64,000 nucleotides of DNA from Nostoc sp. C052. Lineage in GTDB: Bacteria; Cyanobacteriota; Cyanobacteriia; Cyanobacteriales; Nostocaceae. A program made the translations under genes and the position numbers. The stretch is from NCBI RefSeq assembly GCF_013393905.1, contig NZ_CP040272.1, positions 6,333,501 to 6,397,500 of the forward strand, given 5' to 3'. Positions 1 to 9,322 of this stretch are shown here, one piece after another. The stretch's first letter is position 1, and each line of letters opens with the position of its first letter. Under the pieces are notes generated by a model. It was not told the DNA's origin. It was given only the letters and a program-made list of their open reading frames with translations, and ran no database searches.

Positions 1-8
1 TCTAGATT

Positions 9-1445
9 ATGAATTTCAGCTTGTTTTTCGTGCATTCTACCTGGATTAGTGTCGCGTTTGCTGTAGCCTTGCCGTCAAGTATCGCTATTCTTTTTCCAGC
101 TTTAGCCAGTGCTGCAACTCCCCCCAAACCGCAGAATTCCTCAAGTTCTGTACAGGCTCCTGATTACCTCAACCCTAATCCCAATCCTCTCCAATTTCCT
201 ACCAAACCTGAAGAAGTAAAGATTCAGGGAACTGTGCCAATCACTTTGACACAAGCTTTGGAACTAGCACAACGCAACAATCGAGACTTACAGGTAGCCA
301 TATTACAGCTAGAACGCAGTCGTTCATCTCTACGCGAGTCTCAAGCTGCCTTATTTCCTACTCTGGGAATCAATGGTAGTCTAACCAACAGTGGTAATGG
401 TTTTGTTAGCAATTCATCTCAACCCAGCACTTCTTTCAATGGTTCAGCACAACTGAACTATAATGCTTATACTTCCGGCAATCGAGAGGCAACCATCCGA
501 GCAGCTGAAGAACAACTACGTGTGGATGAATTGAATGTTGAAAGTCAGTCTCTCACAATTAGGTTGAATGCCACCACTCAATACTACGATTTGCAACAAG
601 CCGATGAAGAAGTAAGAATTAATCGGTCTGCTGTGGAAAATGCCCAGGCTAGTTTGCGGGATACTCAAGCTCGACTAAGTGCTGGAGTAGGTACGCAATT
701 TGATGTGCTGCAAGCTCAAGTGAATTTAGCAAATACCCAACAACTTCTGACTAATGCTATCTCAAAACAGCGCATTGCCCGTCGTCAGATTGCCACTCTG
801 TTAAGTTTGTCGCAGTCAGTTGATATCACTGCCGCCGATCCCGTAGAATTATCGAGTCTTTGGCCGGAGACAGTAGAACAAAGTATTGTCCAAGCATTTC
901 AAAATCGTCCAGAATTACAACAGTTTTTAGCACAACGTAATATTTATGAGCAACAGCGACGACAGGCACTTTCACAGCTAGGGCCACAAATTAGTTTGGC
1001 TGGCAGCTACAACGTGTTAGATCGGTATAACGATGGCGTCAGCATTACTGATGGGTATTCCGCAGCAATTCAAGGAAATCTAAGTTTGTTTGATGGGGGT
1101 GTAGCAAGAGCGCGTGCGGCTCAATCGAAAGCTAATATTGCGATCGCAGAGACTCAATTTGCTAACCAACGCGACCAAATTCGCTTTGATGTAGAACAGT
1201 ACTACTCTAAATTGCAATCCAATTTAGATAATGTGCAGACTTCTAGTGTGGCTTTAAATCAAGCCAGAGAAGCTCTGAATTTAGCAAGGCTGAGGTTTCA
1301 AGCTGGTGTAGGCACTCAAACAGAGGTGATCTCTGCTGAAAATGACCTGACAAGAGCAGAAGGTAATCGAGTCACGGCTATTTTGGATTACAATCGCGCT
1401 TTAGCTAATTTGCAAAAATCAGTCACTTCCAGAGCTTCGCGTTAA
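9..1445 (+). CDS. TolC-family outer membrane efflux protein
   Basis: The 478-residue product starts with a hydrophobic signal peptide (about residues 10-35) ending near ALASAA. Two repeated outer-membrane-efflux (OEP) halves follow, about residues 75-275 and 300-470. Both are rich in long amphipathic helices with Ala, Gln and Asn, and both carry the recurrent RLxAGVGTQ(F/T)(D/E)V motif. This is the plan of TolC-type trimeric channels, which connect inner-membrane ABC, RND or MFS exporters to the outside. An in-frame TAG lies just upstream (positions 3-5), so the ATG at 9 is the first possible start and the gene is complete here. A terminator follows at about 1604. The cognate pump is not in view. 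Confidence 0.9.
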   Translation: MNFSLFFVHSTWISVAFAVALPSSIAILFPALASAATPPKPQNSSSSVQAPDYLNPNPNPLQFPTKPEEVKIQGTVPITLTQALELAQRNNRDLQVAILQLERSRSSLRESQAALFPTLGINGSLTNSGNGFVSNSSQPSTSFNGSAQLNYNAYTSGNREATIRAAEEQLRVDELNVESQSLTIRLNATTQYYDLQQADEEVRINRSAVENAQASLRDTQARLSAGVGTQFDVLQAQVNLANTQQLLTNAISKQRIARRQIATLLSLSQSVDITAADPVELSSLWPETVEQSIVQAFQNRPELQQFLAQRNIYEQQRRQALSQLGPQISLAGSYNVLDRYNDGVSITDGYSAAIQGNLSLFDGGVARARAAQSKANIAIAETQFANQRDQIRFDVEQYYSKLQSNLDNVQTSSVALNQAREALNLARLRFQAGVGTQTEVISAENDLTRAEGNRVTAILDYNRALANLQKSVTSRASR

Positions 1446-1603
1446 GGTCACGTCGCTTCTCTACGAGACGCTGCGCGAACGCTCAAAATTCAAAATTCAA
1501 AATTAATGATCCTCATAAAGAAATTTAGGGGCTTGTATCATGAGTCGTTTTCGGTCAAATCATTAGACATCTGGTGAAAGTAAATATGCGTTATCCAGAA
1601 ACT

Positions 1604-1645
1604 TTGTTTTGACGTAGCACTGCTAAGTCAAAACAATTCTTTTTT
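1604..1645 (+). terminator. Rho-independent terminator after the TolC gene
   Basis: A perfect 10-bp stem (TTGTTTTGAC with GTCAAAACAA, loop about 13 nt) is followed by a T-rich run (TTCTTTTTT). Between the gene and this stem lie AAAATTC heptamer repeats and a GC-rich palindromic repeat fragment (about 1450-1505). Confidence 0.7.
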
Positions 1646-1694
1646 ACGCCTTGAAGCAACTGGGTTTATACTCAGAACTCAGCACTCAGTACTC

Positions 1695-3959
1695 TTATGG
1701 CACTGTAATAACTGCTACAGGGCAATGGGCTTTACTCAAAATTGCATCCACTCTATGACCGAAGAAAACGCGACCTGTAACCATACGGATGCTACTTCCG
1801 AGAATAATTAGGTCAACTTCTTGGGTTTGGGCAAACTTGAGGATTTCTCTTTCAGGACTGGTTCCTTGAAGAATGTAAGTTTTGACATCAGCACCCAGAT
1901 TACGGCCAATTGCGGCTTGCTGTTCGAGCAGATCGTGGGCAATTTCCTTGACTGGATTTAGCGATCGCTGTTCATAAAGAATATACTCAACCTGTGGTAA
2001 ATTAATCACGTTAACAATCATCACTAATGCCCCGGTTTGAGCTGCGATCGTGCTTGCCATCTCTACGGCATTTTTGCTATATTCTGTCCCCACCGTTGGC
2101 ACGAGAATTTTTTTCAGCTGTTGTTGAGGGATTTTGCATATCTCGCCTTTGGGTTGGGGTAAGTGCGACTTCACCACCATCGTTGCACAAGGCGCTTCTT
2201 GTACAACCCGGTCAACAAGCAAATTAAATAATGCTTTCTGGGGGCGGATCTGTTCAGAAGCTCCCAATACAATTAAGTCATAATTTTTGTTGGCTTCATT
2301 CAGAATTACTTCCGCTTTATTACGCCCAGACTCCGTTTTTGTTTGCAGGGTGGTATCAGTCGGGAGTTGCATTTCTTCAGTAACAGAAGCTAGAGCTTGC
2401 TCGGCGGCAGTATCTTTAACCTGGGTTGCCTCCGTCCGGCGGGCTTTGTTTTGAGGTTGCTTATCACTCAGGGCATATAGAGAGGTAACTTCTATCGAGT
2501 TTTGGTGAGCCATGTAACCGACTAATTGCGCCGCCAATTGGATGTTAGGACCACCACTAGTAGGTATTAAGACACGCTGAATCTGTTTGATAAAGCTGCG
2601 GCTATCTTGCTCTTCTTGTTCCAAACGTCGAGCTTCCTCTTCACTCATAACTACTTTTGACAAAGACCAGCGCAAAAGGGGCGGAGCCATTAAGGAAGTG
2701 ACGATCGCTACCATAACAATAATCGAGTACATTTGGGGATTCAGCACTCCCAAAGATAAACCAATGGTAGCAACGACAATTTCCATCGCCCCGCGAGCAT
2801 TCATCCCCGAACCCATCGCTAAACCTTCCCAGTGACTCAAGCCGCCGACGCGAGAACCAATGTAAGCACCTGTAAATTTACCAACACAGGCGACAGCGAG
2901 AACAATTAAGCCAAATATCAACGTTTGGGGGACTAACAAGGTTAGCAAGTTAACTTTTAAACCAGCTGAAGCAAAGAAAATTGGCGCTAAAAAAGCTGCT
3001 GTGAAGACTTCTAGCATGTGTCCGGCTTCATTACTAAAACGGCGGGATTGACCTGCTAGAATCCCCAGTACGAAAGCACCTAATGCTGCCTCTAAACCTA
3101 ATGCGTGGGTAAGTGCTGCGGCTGAGAGTGAAAGAATCAGCACAACCGAGATACTAGCAGCAATGCCACCAACGTAGTCATCAACCCAGCGCAAAATCTG
3201 ATCTACAATAGTACGCCCGATTGTGAAGGCGATCGCCAGAAACAATATCGCCGCGCTCACGGAATGAAAAATTGTCCCAAAGTCAAATTTGCCGCTACTA
3301 GCTAGACCTGAAACCACAGAAAGTAAAATCCAGCCGATGGTGTCGTCAGTCATCCCCGCAGCTAAGGTGACTTGACCAATATCACGACGAATCAGGTTTA
3401 AGTCCATCAATACCTTTGCAATCACTGGTACTGCTGAAATACTCATTGCTGTGGCGATAAACAGACTAAATACCAATCGCTTTTCTGGGTCGGCTAAAAA
3501 ACTATTTGGTAACAGCCAGCCCAGTCCAAATCCGGTGATAAAGGGGACAATAATTCCGCCCAGCGAGATAAGTAGAGCCGTTTTACCTTTACGAAGAATC
3601 AGCTTGAGATCCGTTTCCAACCCAGTTACAATCAGCAAAAATAACACACCTAACCAAGAAATCACCGAAAGTAAATTAGATTGTTCTTGACTTTTGGGAA
3701 AGATTTGTGCTTGTAAATCTGGAAGGAGCAAGCCAAATAGAGAAGGGCCAAGTAACACACCCGCCAGTAATTCTCCAACAACAGGCGGTAGGTTAATCCG
3801 GCGCATCAACTCACCTAATCCCCGCGCTACCAGAAGCAACAGTGACAGTTGTACTAGCACCAACAGCAACTCATGATGACCGAGAGGTTTAATTACACCG
3901 TCACCTACTACTTTCTGTGCAGCGAGTACAGGTACTAATATCAGGGACAGGTTTTGCAT
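1695..3959 (-). CDS. CPA2-type cation:proton antiporter with two C-terminal USP domains
   Basis: The N-terminal ~430 residues are about a dozen hydrophobic helices with Kef/NhaS-type signatures (LPPVVGELLAGVLLGP near the start, GLETDL, ALGAFVLGILAG, NARGAMEIV). This is a sodium or potassium/proton exchanger of the plasma or thylakoid membrane. The C-terminal ~320 residues hold two universal stress protein folds, each ending in a nucleotide-binding-like stretch (LIVLGAS and LIILGSS), probably a cytoplasmic regulatory module. An upstream in-frame TTG at 3968 exists, but the ATG at 3959 is more likely. The exact ion cannot be read from sequence. Confidence 0.87.
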   Translation of the reverse strand: MQNLSLILVPVLAAQKVVGDGVIKPLGHHELLLVLVQLSLLLLVARGLGELMRRINLPPVVGELLAGVLLGPSLFGLLLPDLQAQIFPKSQEQSNLLSVISWLGVLFLLIVTGLETDLKLILRKGKTALLISLGGIIVPFITGFGLGWLLPNSFLADPEKRLVFSLFIATAMSISAVPVIAKVLMDLNLIRRDIGQVTLAAGMTDDTIGWILLSVVSGLASSGKFDFGTIFHSVSAAILFLAIAFTIGRTIVDQILRWVDDYVGGIAASISVVLILSLSAAALTHALGLEAALGAFVLGILAGQSRRFSNEAGHMLEVFTAAFLAPIFFASAGLKVNLLTLLVPQTLIFGLIVLAVACVGKFTGAYIGSRVGGLSHWEGLAMGSGMNARGAMEIVVATIGLSLGVLNPQMYSIIVMVAIVTSLMAPPLLRWSLSKVVMSEEEARRLEQEEQDSRSFIKQIQRVLIPTSGGPNIQLAAQLVGYMAHQNSIEVTSLYALSDKQPQNKARRTEATQVKDTAAEQALASVTEEMQLPTDTTLQTKTESGRNKAEVILNEANKNYDLIVLGASEQIRPQKALFNLLVDRVVQEAPCATMVVKSHLPQPKGEICKIPQQQLKKILVPTVGTEYSKNAVEMASTIAAQTGALVMIVNVINLPQVEYILYEQRSLNPVKEIAHDLLEQQAAIGRNLGADVKTYILQGTSPEREILKFAQTQEVDLIILGSSIRMVTGRVFFGHRVDAILSKAHCPVAVITVP

Positions 3960-4213
3960 AATGTCCAAAGGTTGATTTAAAGGGGCTGTTTAAGTAAATC
4001 CTGAAAATGTTTACTTCCACATCGGCCTATGAGATTAAAGTGTCATTGCCCTTAGATATCTGGTAAAAATGATGTAGGTATAATTTTATGAATTGTGCTT
4101 ACTAATGATTTCGGACAACCCATAATTGATTTCTGGAGATGGGTATGTATTAATGGCAAGATGATTGTGTGCGATCGCCCGAAGTTGTCATGAGTAAAGT
4201 TTTGGTCATCAAC

Positions 4214-5032
4214 TTATTTTCTGGCGCGAACAAAGAGCTTTGTAGTGTCTTCCCAAATCCCTTGCTCGGTTGCTAGTTTCTCAATTTCAGCTTGGTACTC
4301 AACTTGCAACTGATTTAATTGTTCTTCTGATAGTGTTGACAACAGGGGATTACCTTTAAAATTTATATTAATTGCTGTCCAAGATAACCTGTTATTCTTA
4401 AGAGGTCGATAACGTCCTGATGGCTCAATCCTAATTTCTATATCTCGAAAACCTGCCTGATTGAGTAAATTGCGGCATTTTTCTGGAGTCCCAAGTGGTT
4501 CAAGAATATGTGGTAGTGATACACCCAAAACTCTAGCGCAGAGACTCTGTTGAAGAGATGCCATATAAGCAGTTTCGGGAGGACAGGTAAATGCTACAAA
4601 CCCTCCGCTTTTTAAGAAGCGATGCCACTTTTGCAAAATCGCAAGGATATCAGGAAAAAGTACAATTGCCTCACAGCAAAAGACAACATCAAAACTACTA
4701 TCACTAAAGTTGAAATATTCGGCATCTGCCTCAATCAATTCAATATTTTGTAATTTTGCTGCGGCAATCTTTTGTCTTGCTTGATGTAACATTCCAGGGG
4801 TCATATCAATTCCAATCACGTAGCCCTCTGAACCAACTTTTTCAGCTGCGGGTATCGCAACTAAACCCGTTCCAGTCGCCACATCAAGGATTTTCTGTCC
4901 CGAATGTAGTGGAACAAATTCAAGTAAAATTTTGGCTTCTAGAGGATGGCGAGTACCTTCCTCATGGTCATAAGTTGTTCTACTACCATAGAATTCTCTT
5001 AGTTGCTGTTTATAGCTATCTAGATCAGTCAT
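4214..5032 (-). CDS. Class I SAM-dependent methyltransferase
   Basis: About 272 residues with a UbiE-like Rossmann methyltransferase core. Motif I is ILDVATGTGLVAIPAA, followed by the acidic ribose-binding residue in YVIGIDMTPGM and the motif II region FDVVFCCEAIVLF. The substrate is unknown. The ATG at 5032 is preferred over the in-frame TTG at 5038. It is divergent from the next gene, whose ATG begins at 5039, so only six bases separate the two start codons and each promoter must lie inside the other gene. Confidence 0.8.
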   Translation of the reverse strand: MTDLDSYKQQLREFYGSRTTYDHEEGTRHPLEAKILLEFVPLHSGQKILDVATGTGLVAIPAAEKVGSEGYVIGIDMTPGMLHQARQKIAAAKLQNIELIEADAEYFNFSDSSFDVVFCCEAIVLFPDILAILQKWHRFLKSGGFVAFTCPPETAYMASLQQSLCARVLGVSLPHILEPLGTPEKCRNLLNQAGFRDIEIRIEPSGRYRPLKNNRLSWTAININFKGNPLLSTLSEEQLNQLQVEYQAEIEKLATEQGIWEDTTKLFVRARK

Positions 5033-5038
5033 AACCAA

Positions 5039-5788
5039 ATGTTAAATTTTCTCCACTTTATCGTAACTCTTGCTGTGATATTAAGTTGCTGGCTGCTGAA
5101 TCCAACCCTTACAGCACAAGCCGCGACTTCATCCACCACTGTTTACGAGCAACGGATAATCCACAGTCCAGATGGTATCGGTAAATATTACATGGGGCGC
5201 GAAATCGCCAAAGTGATGGGATACACCGGCGCTGGCTGGCTAGAACGTCCCAGCCGAGAGGGAGAGGAACAGCCAAGTAAAGTAGTTAACGCCCTCAATC
5301 TGAAATCTAATGATGTAGTGGCCGATATTGGCGCTGGAACAGGTTACTTAAGCTTTCGCATCACGCCGTTATTAACAACAGGTAAGGTGTTGGCTGTAGA
5401 TGTTCAGCCAGAAATGTTAGAAATCATTGATTTGTTCAAAAAAGAAAAAAATATCACCAATGTTGAGCCTGTTTTAGCAACTCTTAACGACCCCAATTTA
5501 CCATCTGAAAGTATTGATTTGGCGTTGATGGTAGATGCTTACCATGAACTTGAGTATCCCCAAGAAGTGATGCAAGGAATTGTGAAAGCACTTAAACCAA
5601 GTGGTCGAGTGGTTTTGGTTGAGTATCGGGGTGAAAATCCCTTTATTATGATTAAAGGTCTGCACAAAATGACTCAAAAGCAAGTCCGTAAAGAAATGCA
5701 AGCTGTTGGTTTAGTTTGGCGGGAAACTAAAAACTTGTTACCTCAACAGCATTTAATGGTGTTTGAGAAACCCAATACTAATTCGTAA
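5039..5788 (+). CDS. Exported or membrane-anchored SAM methyltransferase
   Basis: Residues 1-30 are a clear hydrophobic signal peptide or anchor ending in TAQAA. A class I methyltransferase follows, with motif I VADIGAGTGYLSFRI, an acidic residue in VLAVDVQPEML and ALMVDAYHELE as the catalytic-loop region. Methyltransferases with signal peptides are unusual, because SAM is cytoplasmic, but this class is recurrent in cyanobacteria and proteobacteria. The last codons, including the TAA stop, lie in a heptamer repeat (AATTCGT). The head-to-head methyltransferase on the other strand is only loosely similar, so a recent duplication is not obvious. Confidence 0.8.
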   Translation: MLNFLHFIVTLAVILSCWLLNPTLTAQAATSSTTVYEQRIIHSPDGIGKYYMGREIAKVMGYTGAGWLERPSREGEEQPSKVVNALNLKSNDVVADIGAGTGYLSFRITPLLTTGKVLAVDVQPEMLEIIDLFKKEKNITNVEPVLATLNDPNLPSESIDLALMVDAYHELEYPQEVMQGIVKALKPSGRVVLVEYRGENPFIMIKGLHKMTQKQVRKEMQAVGLVWRETKNLLPQQHLMVFEKPNTNS

Positions 5789-5811
5789 TTCGTAATTCGT
5801 AATTCGTAATT
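5780..5811. repeat. Heptanucleotide tandem repeat (AATTCGT)
   Basis: Four head-to-tail copies of AATTCGT plus AATT. The stop codon of the preceding methyltransferase is inside the first copies. This is a short tandemly repeated repetitive (STRR) tract, typical of heterocystous cyanobacteria. Confidence 0.9.
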
Positions 5812-5860
5812 AAGGTGTCAAGCCATAATCAAGTAAAACTTCTTGCTATCCAGGAAAATC

Positions 5861-6541
5861 ATGGTCAACCTATCATTCAAGCAGCGAATTCCTCATTTAG
5901 AAAATGGCGATCGCCTCACTCGCTACGAATTTGAACGACGCTATCAAGCAATGCCCCGTCATCAAAAGGCAGAATTAATTGAAGGAGTTGTATACTTGGC
6001 ATCCCCGTTACGCTTTGAAAGTCATGCTGAACCACATGGTCATGTAATTGGTTGGTTGTGGACTTACCAAATTGCCACTCCTGGTGTGAGATTGGGAATT
6101 GAGCCAACAGTCCGCTTAGATCGATACAATGAACCGCAACCAGATGGAGTGCTATTAATTACACCAACATCTCAAGGCCAATCTCGTTTGAGTGATGATG
6201 ATTACATCGAAGGTGCGCCAGAACTCGTAATAGAGATAGCAGCTAGCAGTGTTGCTATTGATTTACATGATAAGAAAAAAGTCTATGGTCGTAATGGGGT
6301 AAAAGAATATATTGTTTGGCAAATATTTGAAAATAAATTAGATTGGTTTCGCCTACAACAAGGAGAATATGTATCCTTAGAAGTGGACACAGATGGAATT
6401 ATCAAAAGTCAAGTATTTCCTGGTTTGTGCTTGTCAATGTCTGATTTACTTGCTGGCAATATACCGCAAGTATTGGCTGTGTTGCAGTTGGGCTTAAATT
6501 CGCCAGAACATCAAATATTTGTGCAGCAGTTGTCTAGTTAG
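5861..6541 (+). CDS. Uma2-family (DUF820) putative endonuclease
   Basis: About 226 residues matching the cyanobacteria-expanded Uma2 family, a PD-(D/E)XK nuclease-like fold. The core acids are in PQPDGVLLI and ELVIEIAAS, followed by the conserved stretch DLHDKKKVYGRNGVKEYIVW. The ATG at 5861 follows CAGGA with good spacing and is preferred over the upstream TTG at 5843. The role of these proteins is not established. They are often found in many copies near mobile DNA, and a second divergent copy lies at 43185. Confidence 0.8.
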   Translation: MVNLSFKQRIPHLENGDRLTRYEFERRYQAMPRHQKAELIEGVVYLASPLRFESHAEPHGHVIGWLWTYQIATPGVRLGIEPTVRLDRYNEPQPDGVLLITPTSQGQSRLSDDDYIEGAPELVIEIAASSVAIDLHDKKKVYGRNGVKEYIVWQIFENKLDWFRLQQGEYVSLEVDTDGIIKSQVFPGLCLSMSDLLAGNIPQVLAVLQLGLNSPEHQIFVQQLSS

Positions 6542-6597
6542 AATTCAGGAGTCAGAATAGCTAAACAATCAGGAAAACATTTGATGAATATCTGGCA

Positions 6598-6894
6598 TCA
6601 GTCTATTTTTTGAGGAATGAGACTGGCGCTTTTGGTTGCACTATCCCAAACAATCCAGCTAAGAGAATTATCTAAATCATCAGGGCTATTTGAAACTTTA
6701 AAATAGAGCTTTTCTTCACGTTTTCTTTCAATAGCAAAGTCGGCATTTTGAGCATAAACAATTATAAAACCTTTCTCTCGCAAACAATACATCGCCCAAG
6801 CTTTCAATGATTGCTTGTATGGTTCGTGTGGAATTGGCGGTTTTACGATCGCGTCTTCAATTACTTGAAATATTTGCGTGAGGTTTGCGGTCAT
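6598..6894 (-). CDS. Small conserved hypothetical protein
   Basis: About 98 residues when started at the ATG at 6894. A longer frame to 6954 would overlap the VOC gene. The sequence is soluble, with a central alternating block (GFIIVYAQNADFAIERK then KLYFKVS). That block weakly recalls the D...(D/E)xK strand pair of restriction-like nucleases, but the final E-x-K is absent, so no function is assigned. It starts 28 bases after the VOC gene on the same strand and is probably co-transcribed with it. Confidence 0.55.
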   Translation of the reverse strand: MTANLTQIFQVIEDAIVKPPIPHEPYKQSLKAWAMYCLREKGFIIVYAQNADFAIERKREEKLYFKVSNSPDDLDNSLSWIVWDSATKSASLIPQKID

Positions 6895-6922
6895 AGTAGA
6901 TACTTTTGTGATTATCCCTAAG

Positions 6923-7390
6923 TTAACTAGCTTCTGGATCGCAACGAATTTCAATCATAAAGCCATCTGGATCGTAAAAATACACTCCTTTACCAGTGGG
7001 ACGAGTGACTGGGCCGTGTGCGATCGCTATTTTATTTTCTCTGATTACTGTCACCGCGCGATCGAATAACTGCGGATCGATGTCAAAAGCCAGATGGTAG
7101 GCTCTCGTGAAGGTCTTTTCTGGGTCTGGGTTTGGTGGTGTTAAGTCGGGTTCCCCAAATAAATCCAGAATTGTACCATCTGGGGTGATGAAGTTGGCTA
7201 CTTTCCCAGATGCGACAAGTTCCACGAGAGTTGTAGGTACTTCGTCGCCTGTGAGTTCGTGCAAACCCAGGATTGTGCCATAAAAGTAGCGGGAAGCCTG
7301 CATATCCTGGACGTTGAGGGCAATATGATGTACTTTACGCAGATTTCCTGGCGCAAGGACATTGTTCGCGGATTGGGTGCTAGATAGCAT
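6923..7390 (-). CDS. VOC-family (glyoxalase/dioxygenase fold) protein
   Basis: 155 residues with the paired beta-alpha-beta-beta-beta modules of the vicinal oxygen chelate superfamily. The first metal-ligand strand is VHHIALNVQD, the second half begins YHLAFDID, and the terminal strand GVYFYDPDGFMIEIRCD contributes the Glu ligand. This pattern fits metal-dependent lyases, dioxygenases or resistance proteins. The substrate cannot be told from sequence. Confidence 0.8.
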   Translation of the reverse strand: MLSSTQSANNVLAPGNLRKVHHIALNVQDMQASRYFYGTILGLHELTGDEVPTTLVELVASGKVANFITPDGTILDLFGEPDLTPPNPDPEKTFTRAYHLAFDIDPQLFDRAVTVIRENKIAIAHGPVTRPTGKGVYFYDPDGFMIEIRCDPEAS

Positions 7391-7467
7391 AGTAGAACAA
7401 AATCTCTTTACTAAGATAGAAGTTGAACTTTTTTCTTAAAGCTTACTATTTTTAATAAAAATCTATC

Positions 7468-7971
7468 ATGGCTTTTGATTATTCTTTAGACTTTAAAGTT
7501 ATTGATTTTCGCCAACATCCTGAACTCTATCGTGTTGGCAAGGGTGAGCAGGGTGTACTTTTGGTAGAGCCATACAAATCAGAAATTCTTCCCTACTGGC
7601 GGTTCAAAACTCCTGAGATTGCTAGAGAGTCAAGTGAAAAAATTTATGAGATGTTTCTTGATTATTTAGATAAAGATGATTTTGTTGGTGCGGATATGGC
7701 ACGGAAGTTTATCCAAATGGGTTATACTCGCTCTCGCCGTTATGCTAATCATAAAAGTGGCAGGAAATATAAACAAAATTCCGAAACTTCAGATGCCAAA
7801 AAAGAAATTCTTCCTTATAAAGTAGACCCCGTGAAAGCGGAATCAGCAGCAATATTTAAAGCTAAGTGGTTACAAGCAAAGACAAATGAGAAATATCAAG
7901 AGCTTTTAGCCAAACATAAGCAGATGTATGACAATATCTCACCTTTGCAAATAAATATACCTGGCGATTAG
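7468..7971 (+). CDS. DUF4385-type conserved protein
   Basis: 167 residues, soluble, highly charged and rich in aromatic residues. The motifs DFRQHPELYRVGKGEQGVLLVEPYK and ILPYWRFKTP, then MARKFIQMGYTRSRRYANH, match my recollection of the DUF4385 family, found in cyanobacteria, other bacteria and phages. No biochemical role is known to me. The gene stands alone, divergent from the VOC gene with a 77-bp gap. Confidence 0.7.
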   Translation: MAFDYSLDFKVIDFRQHPELYRVGKGEQGVLLVEPYKSEILPYWRFKTPEIARESSEKIYEMFLDYLDKDDFVGADMARKFIQMGYTRSRRYANHKSGRKYKQNSETSDAKKEILPYKVDPVKAESAAIFKAKWLQAKTNEKYQELLAKHKQMYDNISPLQINIPGD

Positions 7972-8046
7972 AAATCGCGTCTCGAAAACTGTTGGGGTTT
8001 AAATCCCCGCCTGAAATGTCTTCAATTTTGAATTTTGAATTGTTAA

Positions 8047-8075
8047 ATACCCGACTTACTCAAAAAGTCAGGTAT
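8047..8075. terminator. Hairpin between convergent genes
   Basis: ATACCCGACTT pairs with AAGTCAGGTAT (10 of 11 bp, 7-nt loop). It lies between the convergent DUF4385 and DUF1802 genes, so it could end transcripts from either side. There is no strong T-run. Confidence 0.4.
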
Positions 8076-8095
8076 CTGGACAGCAACTTGGGTTA

Positions 8096-8695
8096 TTAGA
8101 ACGATGGAGCGTACAATTTATCGCCGACAATCTCGCGAATTGTCTCTACTAGTTGGCTGTATGCAAAGTTAGATAAAACTGGTTTTGCTGTTTGCAAGTG
8201 AATTGATCGATCTAAATCAATCCATGACTTACAGCCAGCGTACTTAGCGTAATAGGGAATTTCTTGCTCTTGGGGTAGTTTATAAGTCCGCAGGAGGAGA
8301 ATATAAAGGGGTTGACGTGGTTTCCATTTGAGGCGATCGCTAATAAAATGCTCGTTCCAAATATAGAAAGGAAGCAAGGTGTTGACAATAGACTCGTCAC
8401 TTACTGGCAAAATATCAGTAATTTCAGCCCAACTGCCGATGCGAACTGTTTCAGGATGCCAGCCTGATGTTACCGGATAGACACTATCGGCATACTCAGC
8501 TTTCAGCATGAAAGCTTGTTGATGTTCATAAGTGGGGTAAAGCAAAATTTGCTTGTGGGCAACTTGGAAATGTCCATTTCGTTCATGGATACCGCCTTTG
8601 CGGAGCAACATAATTGTTTTGCCACTTTCTAAAGCATTTATGGCAACTGCCCATTCTTTGAGGGCATGAAAAGTTGTAGTCAATTCCATCAGCAT
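8096..8695 (-). CDS. DUF1802-family conserved protein
   Basis: 199 residues beginning LTTTFHALKEWAVAINALESGKTIMLLRKGG, the hallmark of DUF1802 proteins. This family is cyanobacterial and archaeal, of unknown function. Tryptophan and basic residues recur (WHPETVRIGSWAEI, LKWKPRQPLYILLLR). No signal peptide or membrane segment is seen. The start at 8695 is ATG CTG ATG, so the second ATG (8689) is equally possible. Confidence 0.7.
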   Translation of the reverse strand: MLMELTTTFHALKEWAVAINALESGKTIMLLRKGGIHERNGHFQVAHKQILLYPTYEHQQAFMLKAEYADSVYPVTSGWHPETVRIGSWAEITDILPVSDESIVNTLLPFYIWNEHFISDRLKWKPRQPLYILLLRTYKLPQEQEIPYYAKYAGCKSWIDLDRSIHLQTAKPVLSNFAYSQLVETIREIVGDKLYAPSF

Positions 8696-8774
8696 CTACT
8701 GTAACTCTGATTTAATTTGAAGCTAAGACCGATAAAGTATGAACCTATCCAAGGGAATGAATTAGGAAGCAGTT

Positions 8775-9322
8775 ATGGAAAAGCGCTCGCTAGGTACAAC
8801 TGAAGTCAAAATCACACCCATCTAATGGGAACTTGGCAAGCTGGTAAAAGAATGTGGGTAGGAATGCTGACTCGATTAAAAGCATCCGAGTCGCTTATGA
8901 AGCTGAGATCACAACAATAGATACTGCTGAAGTCTATGTTGAAGGAGACTCTGAGCTAATTGTCGCTGAAGCTTTATTCTGATGTGCGAACTCATGTGGA
9001 ATATGCCACGAAAGTTTTTGCTAACCATCTAAAATATGAACAAGTGATTGAAGCTTGCGATCGCTCCCTAAGCAAACAAGCCCTAGAAAAACTGCGTCCT
9101 ATAGCCCTTCTTCATAATTGTACCTTTGCTCAGTTAGCTTTGGACTGGTTAATTGCTCAACCACAAACAAATGCGTAGAAGTACAGCGCCTTGTCGCTAG
9201 ACATCGCTGGGGCAGGTCATCCTGAACAACAACGCCTTAGCCGCCCAAATCAAGCTTTCTGTCGCCGAATTGGCAGAAATTGATACCATCTTGATAACAG
9301 TCAAATTATGTGGAATTGGTGA
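8775..9322 (+). pseudogene. Aldo/keto reductase pseudogene
   Basis: The frame opens MEKRSLGTTEVKITP, a standard aldo/keto reductase start, then hits a stop about 17 codons in. Further family pieces follow in shifting frames: GTWQAGK-like, an AAYEA-IT-IDTAE-YVEG-like catalytic-Asp/Tyr region (8895-8945), then VEYATKVFANHLKYEQVIEACDRS (about 9000-9066). The text then jumps directly to QALEKLRPIA and QLALDWLIAQPQTNA, and ends IMWNW-stop at 9308-9322. Roughly 150 central codons of the barrel are missing and several frameshifts are present. It cannot encode an active enzyme. Confidence 0.85.

Noticed and set aside
6598..6894. Restriction-like nuclease for the small protein after the VOC gene
   Set aside because: The D and alternating strands are suggestive, but the E-x-K pair is absent.
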